From positions 110,814-174,813 of the forward strand of contig NZ_FOSV01000009.1 in NCBI RefSeq assembly GCF_900114375.1: a DNA stretch of 64,000 bases. The letters are read 5' to 3'. Shown here one piece after another: positions 8,801 to 18,144 of this stretch; position 1 is the first letter of the stretch, and every line of letters starts with the position of its first letter. A program made the translations under genes and the position numbers. Source of the stretch: Methylorubrum salsuginis. Lineage in GTDB: Bacteria; Pseudomonadota; Alphaproteobacteria; Rhizobiales; Beijerinckiaceae. The notes beneath the pieces were generated by a model. The model had not been told where the DNA came from. It searched no databases and worked only from the letters and a program-made list of their open reading frames with translations.

Positions 8801-10251
8801 AGCGTGAGGCCGGCGACATCGATCACGCCATCGGAGCCGGCCTCGGCCCGCAAGGTCAGTTTTGCCCGCTCGCCGATCGCCCGGCGGAGCGCCGGGTCGG
8901 CGAGCGACAGGCCCTCGACGCGGCCGTCGGCGCTGATGGCGAAGCGGCGCGCCTTGTCGGTCCCGGTCGGCTCGACCGAGAGCAGGGCCTCGACGCGGTC
9001 GAGGGTGGATTCCCTGGTCCGCAGGCCCGCGGCCTTGAGGGCGCCCTTCACCTGCGGGGCGGTGAGCGGACCCTTGAGGCTGCCGTCGAAGACCAGCGTT
9101 TCGATTTCGCTCTCGGCGGCCTTGGTCTTGCCGCCCTCGGTCGGAACCGCGCGGGCCTCGATGCGGAAATCGGCGTTTTTGTCCGCGCTCAGCGTACCGC
9201 CGAGGCCGAGGCGGGCGGTGCGCGAGGTCAGGTCGAGCCGGTCGATGCGGAAGGCGCCGGAATCGGCGAACGCCAGCCCGCCGTCGAGCTTGGTCGTGCC
9301 CGAAAAGATCGCGGCGAGCGGGCCCGGCACGAGGCCTTCGATCCGCGAGGCGAGATCGAGGGTCAGGCGCCGGTCGCTGCCGATGCGCGACAGCCGGGCG
9401 CCACCCTTGGCGCCGATCTCCGGGCCGGCGTCGAAATCGAGCCGGGCGTTGAAGGAATCCAGCGTGCCGCGGCCTTCGAGGTCGAATTGGATCGGCGGCG
9501 TGCCGGGGAGGTTGGCGGCCTTCGACAGGAGCCCGCCCTCGGGCTCGGTCAGCGCGGCCTTCACTTCCAGCTTCTCGCCTTTCGGCACGAACAGCAGCTT
9601 GGCGTCGAACAGCCCGGCGGCGTCGAGACGCCGGGCCGTCACCGCGAGGTCGAGCCCTTCCGACGGGTTGCCGAGCTTGGCCTTGCCATCCGCCGACAGC
9701 CGGGCCGGCTGGCCGGCGATGGTCTCGCCGAGGATGAGTTCCGCGAGCCGGAACGCCTTGATCTCGACCTTGACCGGGAGGTCGGGCAGCAGCGAGCCGT
9801 CCGGCGGCTCGGCCTCGACCGGGGCGATTCCGGGGATCGGCTTGCGCAGCACTTCGAGCCGGCCGAGTTCCAGGCTGTCGATTTCGAGCCGGCCCGACAG
9901 CAGGGCGAGGCGGCGCCACGCGAGGCGGGCGCGGTCGAGCTTCAGCCAGGGGCCCTCGCTGTCGCTGATGACGACGTCGCGGATGGTGGCGTCGGACGAG
10001 AGCGCACCGTCGACCGCGCCGATGGAGACCTGCGAGGAATCGCTGGACAGCGCCTTTGAGAGGATGCCGCCCAGGACGGTTTTTTCGCCGTCGGCGGCGC
10101 GGGTGAGATCGGTCGGAACGAGGGCGGCGGCGAGGAGCAGGACCAGCACGAACAGTGCCGCGAGAACCCCTCTCCCGCCTCGCATCCGCGAGGCACCCTC
10201 CCCCGCGGAGGGGGGAGGGTTGGCGCCGCGCCGGCTGCGAAAAAATCCCAT
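5860..10251 (-). CDS. tamB: Translocation and assembly module protein TamB
   Basis: Protein of 1463 aa. It has an N-terminal membrane anchor (VLAALFVLVLLLAAALVP, about residues 29-46) and a very long beta-rich body of repeated short hydrophobic strands. The C-terminal TamB/DUF490 domain ends in a beta-strand-like VGVGAEWEW, typical of outer-membrane partner contact. TamB spans the periplasm and works with TamA in outer-membrane protein assembly or phospholipid transport. Its ATG follows the tamA TGA with no gap, so the two are translationally coupled. The first 30 residues include a segment encoded by a palindromic repeat (NPPPSAGEGASRMRGGRG). That makes the cytoplasmic tail unusual. Confidence 0.92.
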   Translation of the reverse strand: MGFFRSRRGANPPPSAGEGASRMRGGRGVLAALFVLVLLLAAALVPTDLTRAADGEKTVLGGILSKALSSDSSQVSIGAVDGALSSDATIRDVVISDSEGPWLKLDRARLAWRRLALLSGRLEIDSLELGRLEVLRKPIPGIAPVEAEPPDGSLLPDLPVKVEIKAFRLAELILGETIAGQPARLSADGKAKLGNPSEGLDLAVTARRLDAAGLFDAKLLFVPKGEKLEVKAALTEPEGGLLSKAANLPGTPPIQFDLEGRGTLDSFNARLDFDAGPEIGAKGGARLSRIGSDRRLTLDLASRIEGLVPGPLAAIFSGTTKLDGGLAFADSGAFRIDRLDLTSRTARLGLGGTLSADKNADFRIEARAVPTEGGKTKAAESEIETLVFDGSLKGPLTAPQVKGALKAAGLRTRESTLDRVEALLSVEPTGTDKARRFAISADGRVEGLSLADPALRRAIGERAKLTLRAEAGSDGVIDVAGLTLDADTARVSYVGKVGQNTLAGTLQAALADLGAFSGVTGRDLAGHLDAKAILSGDPARKAVAADLDLRGGGMVLGQDVVDRLVGRTPSLKGRVFQTYDGYGFDRLLFEGAELVATLQGQATARSADVTARLDLKDLSALDARLTGAASADAKLTGSLRKPDLTAALRAPTARADGKPIQDLRLDATLTDLTGALDGTMRLTGDVAGKALKADAHVARPNKTDYALDRLAFALGSVAIDGRAVVDAKTLLGEGSLTVRAGDLADLSALALGRMGGSLDAAVTLSREGGRQDAAIRATGANLRYDTLGLNKLDADLKGRDLRAHPALDGRASLDRIVAAGQTIDTVRLTATGTAQASDLVLTAQARGFNLDGAARLVPAERTRVEIARFSAQRGSDRLALAGPAAITLDDGSALIENLVIAAGSGRVSVQGRAGQELDLKVGIRTLPLALARIASPSLALSGTVEGEADIRGTAARPEGRYALNVAKLVTPETRKAGLPPIDARASGTLADGAATLDGRVSAGRGADVTVTGAIPVAPGGPLNLKARGTLDAALANSLLSTGGQRVAGRVALDAGVTGTLAAPRVEGAATLSGGSLTDPLNGIRLTDIQGRITGRGDAIQIERLTAATRNGGRLAIDGRVAVEPASGFPGALKITADRAELVSSPLMTAVTSLNLALSGPLARTPRISGRVDVVSIDVSVPDRLPATVQPLPGIRHVNTTPEIRERLAKRGERKAQIAAAGRKKAAAPFDASLDVLVSAPNRIFVRGRGIDAELGGELRVTGSSRDPRANGDFEMRRGRLSLVGQRLDFTRGRIAFAGDLAQPDLDFVAETKAGDVTARVAVTGPAAQPVFALSSDPSLPQDEVLSRILFKKAAGGLSPFQALQLAQAVAQLSGGAGGPDVFEAARKGLGLDSLDVSTGASGGPAVGASRYINDRISVGVKAGAKPADTAATINYDVTRRIKLNGEAGSDGRTAVGVGAEWEW
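10177..10220. repeat. Double-hairpin palindromic repeat inside the tamB coding start
   Basis: Two adjacent stems: GCCTCGC/GCGAGGC (10177-10194, 4-base loop) and ACCCTCCCCC/GGGGGAGGGT (10195-10220, 6-base loop). They lie within codons 11-27 or so of tamB, just before its membrane segment. The translated product NPPPSAGEGASRMRGGRG looks like a repeat read-through rather than a native protein segment. This is an inference from composition and structure. Confidence 0.6.
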
Positions 10252-12237
10252 TCAGAAGGCCTGTCCGAGACTGATGTACAGGGCGACCGGGCGCTCGTGG
10301 TATCCCTTGATCCGGTCGAGCGGGAAGGCGACGTCCACGCGGATCGGGCCGATGCCGGTATAGTAGCGCAGGCCCAGACCCACCGCCTTGCGGATACGCT
10401 CATCGAAATCCGGCAGGGTCGAGGCGAAGGCGGTGCCGGCGTCGAAGAACGGCACGATGCCGATGGTGTCGGTGACCTTGATGCGCGCTTCAATGGACGC
10501 TTCGAGCAGGCTGCGCCCGCCGATCGGCAGATTGAACGGACCGCGCGGTCCCAGCGTGCGGAACGCGAAGCCGCGCACCGAGCCGCCGCCGCCCGCGAAG
10601 AAGCGGAAATTGTCCGGGATCTCGTCGAGCCGCGCTCCGGAGACCGAGCCGAAGCCGAGGCGGCCGGCGAGCACGTAATTCGCGTCCTCGTCCAGTGCGT
10701 AATAGGTCGAGCCCTGCGCTTTCGCGACGAAGATGCCGGGGTCCGAGCCGAGGAAGCCCGGATAGGGCGCGGCCGAGGCCTGAAAGCGGAAGCCCTGCGT
10801 CGGGTCGAGCAGGTTGTCGGTCGAATCGTAGGTGACCGAGACCGGTACGCCGATCAGCCGGTACTTCACCGTGCCGAGCGCGTCCTGCGAGCGGCCGATC
10901 TGCCCGTCGAGGCCGACCTGGGCCGAGAAGGTGTCGGAGAAGCGGTGGCGGACGGCGACCGAGGCGCCGGCGGCATCGACGAAGTAGCTCTGCTGCACCT
11001 CGCGGGTGACGAAGGCGTTGGCCAGCAGATCGTTGCGGGTGCCCCACAGCGCCGGCTTCACGAAGGTCGCCGACAGGCGCCCGCCGAGGCCCGTGGTGTC
11101 GATGCCGGCGGCCTTGCGCTGCTGCGCGAACGGATCGTAGCCAAGGCCGAGATAGTAGATGTCGGCGTCGAGCCGGAGCGTCTCCAGGCCGCCGAACAGG
11201 TTGCGGTTCGCGTAATAGGCGCGGATGCCCGGCCCATCGACGGTGGAGTAGCGGGCCGAGACGCCGATGAGGTTGCGCTCGCGCTCGCTCACCTCGACGA
11301 AGATCGGCAGGTTGCCCTGCGCGTCCAGGCTCTCACCCTCGCGCACGCGCACCGCGCCGAGCCCCTCGATGCGGGCGACCGAGCGGCGGATGTCGGCGAC
11401 CGCCTTGGGCGAGTACGGATCGCCCGGCTCGGTGTAGATGAACGAGCGGATGACGGCCGGGTCGATCCCCTCGGACGCCTTCACGGCGACCTCGCCCAGG
11501 CCCGCCTTGGGGCCGGGATCGATGGTGAAGGTCACGTCCATGACGTGGGCGGCATCGTCCACCACCGGATCGCGGGAGACCGCCTTGGCGAAGGGATGGC
11601 CCAGCGCCCGGAAGCGATCGACGATCTTCGCCTCGCGGGCCAGCACGGTCGCCGAGCGGGCCGGCACGTCGTCGCCGGGGCGAACGAACCGCTCCGGCAG
11701 CGTGTCCTCCGGGAACGGCCGACCCCGCGGATCGAGGGCGCGCACGGAGCGGACGGTGTAGGCGGGGCCGAGATCGACGGCGATCTTCACCGGCACCAGG
11801 GCGCGGGCGCGCGAGCCTTCCGCCGCGCGGGCCGCGGCCGGAAGCGAGGCCTCGCCGGTGACCGGCACGCCGTCCACCCGGATCGAGACGGTGCCCTGAT
11901 AATAGCCGTAGCCCGAGAGCACGTCGGTCAGGCGGCGCAGGTCCGCCTCGGCGCGGCGCACCAGCCCCTCGCCGTCCGGCGGGGCCTCCTGGCGCAGGCG
12001 GTAGAGGGTCGAGGTGTCCTGCAGCGCGGTCAGGACGTCGGAATCGTCGGTGCCGGTGATGCGGATGCTGTAGGGCAGCGCGGCCTGCGTCGGGGCGGGC
12101 GGCGCTTCTTCCGATCCGAACAGGCCGAACAGGTCGAAGGCGGCCGCCGGCTGCGGCAGACCCGCGGCCAGCGCCGTCGAGAGAAACACGCCACCGATCA
12201 CGGGCGAACGCAGTGGGCGATTCTTCCGGACGGTCAT
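10252..12237 (-). CDS. tamA: Outer-membrane assembly factor TamA (BamA/Omp85 family)
   Basis: Protein of 661 aa with a signal peptide (hydrophobic stretch ending LPQPAAAF). Three POTRA-like domains follow, then a C-terminal Omp85 barrel containing GGGGSVRGFAFRTLGPRG (the VRGF/Y motif) and a terminal strand ending LYISLGQAF, with the C-terminal Phe expected for beta barrels. The family works with TamB to place proteins or lipids in the outer membrane. It is the first gene of a tamAB operon; the stop is immediately followed by the tamB ATG. Confidence 0.93.
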   Translation of the reverse strand: MTVRKNRPLRSPVIGGVFLSTALAAGLPQPAAAFDLFGLFGSEEAPPAPTQAALPYSIRITGTDDSDVLTALQDTSTLYRLRQEAPPDGEGLVRRAEADLRRLTDVLSGYGYYQGTVSIRVDGVPVTGEASLPAAARAAEGSRARALVPVKIAVDLGPAYTVRSVRALDPRGRPFPEDTLPERFVRPGDDVPARSATVLAREAKIVDRFRALGHPFAKAVSRDPVVDDAAHVMDVTFTIDPGPKAGLGEVAVKASEGIDPAVIRSFIYTEPGDPYSPKAVADIRRSVARIEGLGAVRVREGESLDAQGNLPIFVEVSERERNLIGVSARYSTVDGPGIRAYYANRNLFGGLETLRLDADIYYLGLGYDPFAQQRKAAGIDTTGLGGRLSATFVKPALWGTRNDLLANAFVTREVQQSYFVDAAGASVAVRHRFSDTFSAQVGLDGQIGRSQDALGTVKYRLIGVPVSVTYDSTDNLLDPTQGFRFQASAAPYPGFLGSDPGIFVAKAQGSTYYALDEDANYVLAGRLGFGSVSGARLDEIPDNFRFFAGGGGSVRGFAFRTLGPRGPFNLPIGGRSLLEASIEARIKVTDTIGIVPFFDAGTAFASTLPDFDERIRKAVGLGLRYYTGIGPIRVDVAFPLDRIKGYHERPVALYISLGQAF

Positions 12238-12416
12238 TCGATAAGGCGGGTCCGTCTCTTCCGGCGGGGCCGATGCCTCGCGAGAAAAGCATCGTTCGGT
12301 AAACTACCCGTCGATGACCGCCGCGGCTACCCGGCCACGCTTGGGACGCCTCAAGACATGGTGATGACCGGAACGCCGCCCTCCGCCTTCGCGCGCCCAC
12401 CCTTGCGCGGGGGGGC

Positions 12417-13109
12417 CTACTCGTCGTCCTCCACCAGCTTGATCTGCGCTGGGAGCGGGAGCGTGATCGTGCAGCGCAGACCGTCGGGCGTGTAGGCGAG
12501 GTCGGTCTCGGCCTTCAGTTCGTAGCGCAGGCTGCGCTCCAGCACCTCGGTGCCGAAGCCGCGATGCGATGGCTCGGGCGGCAGGTTTTCCAGGCCGGTC
12601 TCGGTCCAGACGAAGGTGAACGCCCCGCCGGCGGCGGGCGGCACCACCGACCACGTCACCGCGATGCGGCCGTGCGGCACCATCAGGGCGCCGTGTTCGA
12701 GGGCGTTGACGGTCAATTCGTGGATCGCCAGCGCGATGATCTCGGCGGCGCCCGGGCGCAGGCGCAGGTTCGGCCCGGAAATCGCGACCTGATCGCCCTC
12801 GCGGGCGAGATGGGCGAGCAACTCGTCGGCGATGAGCGCATGCAGGGCCACCCCCTCCGGTACGCTGCGCATCAGCGCGCTGAGCACGCGGGCGATGGCG
12901 TCGAGCCGTCCGTCGAGATGGGCGGCGTAGGTCTCGACGCTGTCGGCGGTCTCGGCGGAGCGCCGGATGATGGCGCGCAGCATCGCGAGCGTGTTGCGGA
13001 CCTGATGGCGTTGCTCGGCGGGCAGCCCCTTCTCGTCGAGGAAGCGGCGCAGCCGCCTGTTCTCGGCCTCGAGTTCCGCGATGCGCGGGTCTTGATTGTC
13101 CTGGGTCAT
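12417..13109 (-). CDS. HWE/HisKA_2-type sensor histidine kinase without sensor domain
   Basis: Protein of 230 aa. After a short coiled coil (RIAELEAENRRLRRFLDEKG), the phosphoacceptor region reads RHQVRNTLAMLRAI, followed by an N box (HELTVNALEHGAL) and the WTE of FVWTETGLENL, which defines the HWE family. The catalytic ATPase continues to RGFGTEVLERSL. No PAS, GAF or membrane sensor is present, so input must come from a partner. HWE kinases often act in general stress or light signalling in this order. I chose the ATG at 13109; a longer frame would run back into the upstream Crp gene. No response regulator is adjacent. Confidence 0.85.
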   Translation of the reverse strand: MTQDNQDPRIAELEAENRRLRRFLDEKGLPAEQRHQVRNTLAMLRAIIRRSAETADSVETYAAHLDGRLDAIARVLSALMRSVPEGVALHALIADELLAHLAREGDQVAISGPNLRLRPGAAEIIALAIHELTVNALEHGALMVPHGRIAVTWSVVPPAAGGAFTFVWTETGLENLPPEPSHRGFGTEVLERSLRYELKAETDLAYTPDGLRCTITLPLPAQIKLVEDDE

Positions 13110-13158
13110 CGCCGTGCCATCCACCTCGCCCGCATGTGGCTGGCCCTCCGCCTCTGGC

Positions 13159-13899
13159 TCAATGGGCGCCGACTGCCGATACGGCAGAATCACGCTCATA
13201 GTGCAGGTAAGAAGGATCAAACAGGGAGGCGGACTGCAAGGCGGCGAAATCGGGAATCGTCAGCTGGCGTCCGCGCAGACGGATCAGGCCGGCGGCGCGC
13301 AGCTCCTTCAAGGTGCGGTTGATATGCACCGTCGAGAGGCCCATCGCGTCGCCGAGATCGGCCTGGGTGATCGGGAACTCGCAACTTGTCCCGTTGGTCA
13401 GGCCGACCGCCGCAAGGCGCATGAACAGCTCGCAGAACAGGTGCCCGAGCCGTTCCGTGGCGAGGCGCTGCCCAAGGCTGACGGTCCATTCCCGCTGGAT
13501 CGCCGCCGAGACCAGCATCTCCCACCACAGCGCTTCTTCCAGCTTGCGGCTCTCGGCGGTGATCTCGCGGATCGAGGTCTCCGACACCTCGGCGATGAGG
13601 CAGGAGGTGAGCGTACCGAGCGAGTGATCCATGTTCTTCAGGACGAAGACGTGGGGATCGCACATGTCGCCGGGCAGGAAGATCGAGATCACCTGACGTC
13701 GCCCGTCCTCGAGCTGCTTGTAGCGGCAGGCCCAGCCTTCGAGGATCAGGTTGACGTGGCGCGGCCGCTCGCCGTCGCGGACCACATCCTCGCGCGGGCC
13801 CAGCCTTCGGGCGTTCTGGATCACGCGGTCGAGGGCGCCCCGCTCCTCGGCGGAGAGGCGGACGAAGTTCTCCAGCTTGCGTACGAGAGGGTTGACCAC
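13159..13899 (-). CDS. Crp/Fnr-family transcriptional regulator
   Basis: Protein of 246 aa. An N-terminal cyclic-nucleotide-binding-like fold (RHVNLILEGWACRYKQLEDG, then IFLPGDMCDPHVFVL) and a C-terminal winged helix (FPITQADLGDAMGLSTVHINRTLKEL) fit the Crp/Fnr superfamily. The N-terminal four-Cys Fe-S cluster of Fnr is missing, so it is not an oxygen-sensing Fnr of the classical type. The gene lies 49 bases upstream of the HWE kinase on the same strand. The two may be co-transcribed and functionally linked. The effector is unknown. Confidence 0.88.
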   Translation of the reverse strand: MVNPLVRKLENFVRLSAEERGALDRVIQNARRLGPREDVVRDGERPRHVNLILEGWACRYKQLEDGRRQVISIFLPGDMCDPHVFVLKNMDHSLGTLTSCLIAEVSETSIREITAESRKLEEALWWEMLVSAAIQREWTVSLGQRLATERLGHLFCELFMRLAAVGLTNGTSCEFPITQADLGDAMGLSTVHINRTLKELRAAGLIRLRGRQLTIPDFAALQSASLFDPSYLHYERDSAVSAVGAH

Positions 13900-14073
13900 G
13901 ACTCTTCCTTACGAATTCGCGGCAACCTAACCGTCCTTGCAGGCCCGGAAATTCAACAAAGTTACATCCTGCACGACGGCGCAGCCCTTAAGAACGCGCA
14001 ACAGCCCGCCTGCGCCCCAGGGCTTTCCTGTGGCGCAGCGGCGCAGTCCGATCATACCGGTATGTGCTGGGTT

Positions 14074-14157
14074 TGGTGGGGGAAGTAGGACTCGAACCTA
14101 CGAAGCTTACGCAGCGGATTTACAGTCCGCCCCCTTTGCCGCTCGGGACATTCCCCC
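14074..14157 (-). tRNA. tRNA-Tyr (GTA)
   Basis: On the minus strand the acceptor stem GGGGGAA pairs with TTCCCCC and is followed by A and an encoded CCA. The anticodon arm is GCGGA-CTGTAAA-TCCGC with anticodon GTA, there is a long class II variable arm, and the T loop contains GGTTCGAGTCC. At 84 bases including CCA it fits bacterial tRNA-Tyr. Confidence 0.96.
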
Positions 14158-14208
14158 AAACCGCTGTCACCGCGGGCCAGAGGCTGGCGCTCCGCGGCGG
14201 GCGTCGTC

Positions 14209-14237
14209 CTTATGGTGAGGCTGCGGGCGGGTGTCAA
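14209..14237 (-). promoter_or_regulatory. Predicted sigma-70 promoter of tRNA-Tyr
   Basis: On the minus strand TTGACA (14237-14232) is separated by exactly 17 bases from CATAAG (14214-14209). The expected start near 14202 would give a leader of about 45 bases before the tRNA. This is a strong match in a GC-rich genome. Confidence 0.6.
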
Positions 14238-14357
14238 CACAGTTCGGAGGGATCGCTCGGTTTGTTCTCGGCTTCAGGCGCCGCCCCCGCGGCGTCGGCT
14301 GCCGCGCCGCCGTCGCGGGGGCAACCGGCGATGCGTCGGGATCATCGCCGATTGGCA

Positions 14358-16181
14358 TCAGTCGCAGGGCGCGAGATCGCAGATGCGCAACTGCGCCCGC
14401 TCGGCCCCGCGCCAACGGTCGCAGGAGAGCGTGCCGGCGGCGTGGAAGGTGCGGCCGATGCCACCGAGCAGCGTCGTGCCGACGGGCCCCTGCGCCGCCC
14501 GGAAGGCGATGGCGCCGAGCGTCTGGCCGTCGCCGCTGGCGAAGCGGGCGCGGACATGACCGTTGCCGACGATGCCGGCATCGACGAGGCGATGACGCGG
14601 CAACGCCATCACCGGCTCGGGCGCCCCCTGCCCGAACGGACCGGCGCGCTGGATCAGCCGCACGAGTTCGGCGGTGGCGCCGCCCGCGCTCACCGTGCCG
14701 TCGATGAGAAGCGCCTCCGCCGCGCGGGCCTGGGCGACCGACTCGGACAGGGCGCGGTCGAGCCCCTGACCGAAGGCATCGAGCCCGCCCGCGGCGAGCG
14801 TCACGCCCGCCGCCATGGCGTGGCCGCCGCCCTTGATCGCCAGCCCATCCTCGACCGCGGCGCGCACCGCCGCCCCGAGATCGGCGCCCGCCACGGAGCG
14901 GCCGGAGCCGACCGCGGTGCCGTCGGGCTTGACCGCGAAGGCGAAGGCCGGGCGGCCGAAGCGTTCCTTGAGCCGGGCGGCGATCAGCCCGACGATGCCC
15001 GGATGCCACTCGGGCGAGGCGGCGACCAGCACCGGCCGGTCGGGATCGGCCATCAGGCGGCGGTCCATCTCGGCTTCGGCTTCCGCCACGGCGACGGCCT
15101 CGATCGCCTGCCGCTCGCGGTTGAGCCGGTCGAGTTCAGCGGCGATGCCGCGTGCCTCGATCGCGTCCGTCGTGGTGAGGAGGCGCGCGCCGAGGCCGGC
15201 ATCGCCGATGCGCCCACCCGCATTGATGCGGGGGCCGAGCAGGAAGCCGAGATGCCAGGATTCCGGCGGCTCGCCGAGGCCCGCCGCGTCGAGGAGCGCG
15301 GCCAGACCCGGCCGACCGCGCGCCCGCATCACCGCCAGCCCCTGGACCACGAAGGCGCGGTTCAAGCCCTTCAGCGGCACCACGTCGGCGACGGTGGCGA
15401 GCGCCACGAGATCGAGGGAATCGGTGAGCCGTGGGCCCTCGCCGGTCCCGAAAGCGCCCTCCCCCCGCAGCCGCCGGGCGAGCGCGACCAGCGTCATGAA
15501 GACGACGCCCGCCGCACAGAGATGGCCGAGGCCGGATAAATCGTCGAGGCGGTTGGGGTTCACCAGGGCGCGGGCGGGGGGCAGTTCCTCCGGGGCGCCG
15601 TGATGGTCGAGGACGATGACGTCGAGGCCGAGCGCGGCGGCCGCGGCCAGGGGTTCGTGGCCGGCGGTGCCGCAATCGACGCAGACGAGGAGTTTGGCGC
15701 CCTCCTCCGCCAGCGCGGTCACGGCGGCGACGTTCGGGCCGTAGCCCTCGGTGATCCGGTCCGGGATGTGGATGCGCACCGGCACGTCGAGCGCCCGCAG
15801 GTACTCGGCGAGCAGCGCCGCGCTCGCGGCGCCGTCCACATCGTAATCGCCGAAGATCGCCACCGGCTCACGCCTCCGCACGGCGTGGGCGAGGCGCTCC
15901 ACCGCCGCCTCCATGGCGACGAGCACGGACGGGTCCGGCATCAGGTCGCGCAGGCGTGGCGCGAGATAGGCTTCCGCCTCCGCCGGCCGCACGCCGCGCC
16001 CGGCCAGCACGCGGGCGAGCAGGTCCGGCAGGCCGTAGCCTTGCGTCATCGCCGTGGCGAAGGCCTGGAGGCCGGGATCGGCGCAACGCTCGCGCCAGGG
16101 CCGCCCCAGCACGGAGGCCTCGACGCCGAGGATGGTTTTTTCGGACTGGATGAGGGCTGCGGCGGACACGGGCGGCAACAT
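14358..16181 (-). CDS. recJ: Single-stranded-DNA-specific exonuclease RecJ
   Basis: Protein of 607 aa, the usual RecJ length. RecJ is a 5'-3' single-strand exonuclease used in RecF-pathway recombination and mismatch repair. The DHH phosphoesterase motifs are clear: FGDYDVDGAASAALL (motif I), VCVDCGT, VIVLDHHG (DHH) and ALVNPNR. The DHHA1-type region with GGHAMAAG is near residue 450, and a C-terminal OB-like domain follows. It is probably a single gene, separated from the downstream tRNA-Tyr by 200 bases. Confidence 0.95.
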   Translation of the reverse strand: MLPPVSAAALIQSEKTILGVEASVLGRPWRERCADPGLQAFATAMTQGYGLPDLLARVLAGRGVRPAEAEAYLAPRLRDLMPDPSVLVAMEAAVERLAHAVRRREPVAIFGDYDVDGAASAALLAEYLRALDVPVRIHIPDRITEGYGPNVAAVTALAEEGAKLLVCVDCGTAGHEPLAAAAALGLDVIVLDHHGAPEELPPARALVNPNRLDDLSGLGHLCAAGVVFMTLVALARRLRGEGAFGTGEGPRLTDSLDLVALATVADVVPLKGLNRAFVVQGLAVMRARGRPGLAALLDAAGLGEPPESWHLGFLLGPRINAGGRIGDAGLGARLLTTTDAIEARGIAAELDRLNRERQAIEAVAVAEAEAEMDRRLMADPDRPVLVAASPEWHPGIVGLIAARLKERFGRPAFAFAVKPDGTAVGSGRSVAGADLGAAVRAAVEDGLAIKGGGHAMAAGVTLAAGGLDAFGQGLDRALSESVAQARAAEALLIDGTVSAGGATAELVRLIQRAGPFGQGAPEPVMALPRHRLVDAGIVGNGHVRARFASGDGQTLGAIAFRAAQGPVGTTLLGGIGRTFHAAGTLSCDRWRGAERAQLRICDLAPCD

Positions 16182-16220
16182 ACCCGCTTCGCCGGCTTCT
16201 GGCTGCGCCCTTGAAACGAC

Positions 16221-16252
16221 AGCGGGGCGGGCGATCGATCGCCCGCCCCGCT
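16221..16252 (-). terminator. Perfect 32-base palindrome after the pnt operon
   Basis: The 16-base half AGCGGGGCGGGCGATC is followed directly by its reverse complement, with no loop bases. It lies 20 bases past the pntB stop and is the likely transcript end for the transhydrogenase operon. The T-rich tail is weak (GTCGTTTC). Confidence 0.6.
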
Positions 16253-16272
16253 GCTCATCCGTCGGCTGTCGC

Positions 16273-17670
<1,398 letters not shown>

Positions 17671-17674
17671 CGCC

Positions 17675-18121
17675 TCAGACCTTCTTCTTGTACATGCCGA
17701 GCATGCGCTGCGTGACGAGGAAGCCGCCGAAGATGTTCACGGAGGCGAGGACGATACCGATGAAGCCGAAGAAGCGGGCCCAACCGGTGCCCTTCTCGAC
17801 GAGGGGGACGCCGACCGCGAGCAGCGCGCCGACGATGATGACCGAGGAGATCGCGTTGGTGACCGACATCAGCGGCGTGTGCAGCGCCGGGGTCACCGAC
17901 CAGACGACGTAGTAGCCGACGAAGATCGCCAGCACGAAGATCGCGAGGCGGAACACGGTGGGATCGACCGCGCCGTGGGTGGCCGCCGCCACGCCGTGCC
18001 CGAGGGCGTCGGCGATGGACTGGGCCTGGACGGCGTTCTGCTGGGCGATTTCGGCCGCGGTCTTCGCGGCGGCCGCAGCGGCCTGGGCCTGTTCTGCGGC
18101 GGAGAGGGGTACGTTGGCCAT
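17675..18121 (-). CDS. pntAB: NAD(P) transhydrogenase alpha subunit, membrane part
   Basis: Protein of 148 aa with an Ala/Gln-rich N-terminal segment (residues 1-40) and three or four hydrophobic helices including [25 protein letters not shown], which is signature-like for transhydrogenase domain IIa. In this organism the alpha polypeptide is split into a soluble NAD-binding protein and this membrane piece, as in Rhodospirillum. It sits between pntA and pntB with short gaps, in one operon. Confidence 0.95.
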   Translation of the reverse strand: MANVPLSAAEQAQAAAAAAKTAAEIAQQNAVQAQSIADALGHGVAAATHGAVDPTVFRLAIFVLAIFVGYYVVWSVTPALHTPLMSVTNAISSVIIVGALLAVGVPLVEKGTGWARFFGFIGIVLASVNIFGGFLVTQRMLGMYKKKV

Positions 18122-18144
18122 GTCTCAGGATCCTCCGCGAGCGG

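Noticed and set aside
14053..14064. CATACCGGTATG palindrome after tRNA-Tyr as an integration site
   Set aside because: It is only 12 bases, there is no duplicated tRNA end and no integrase gene in the window.
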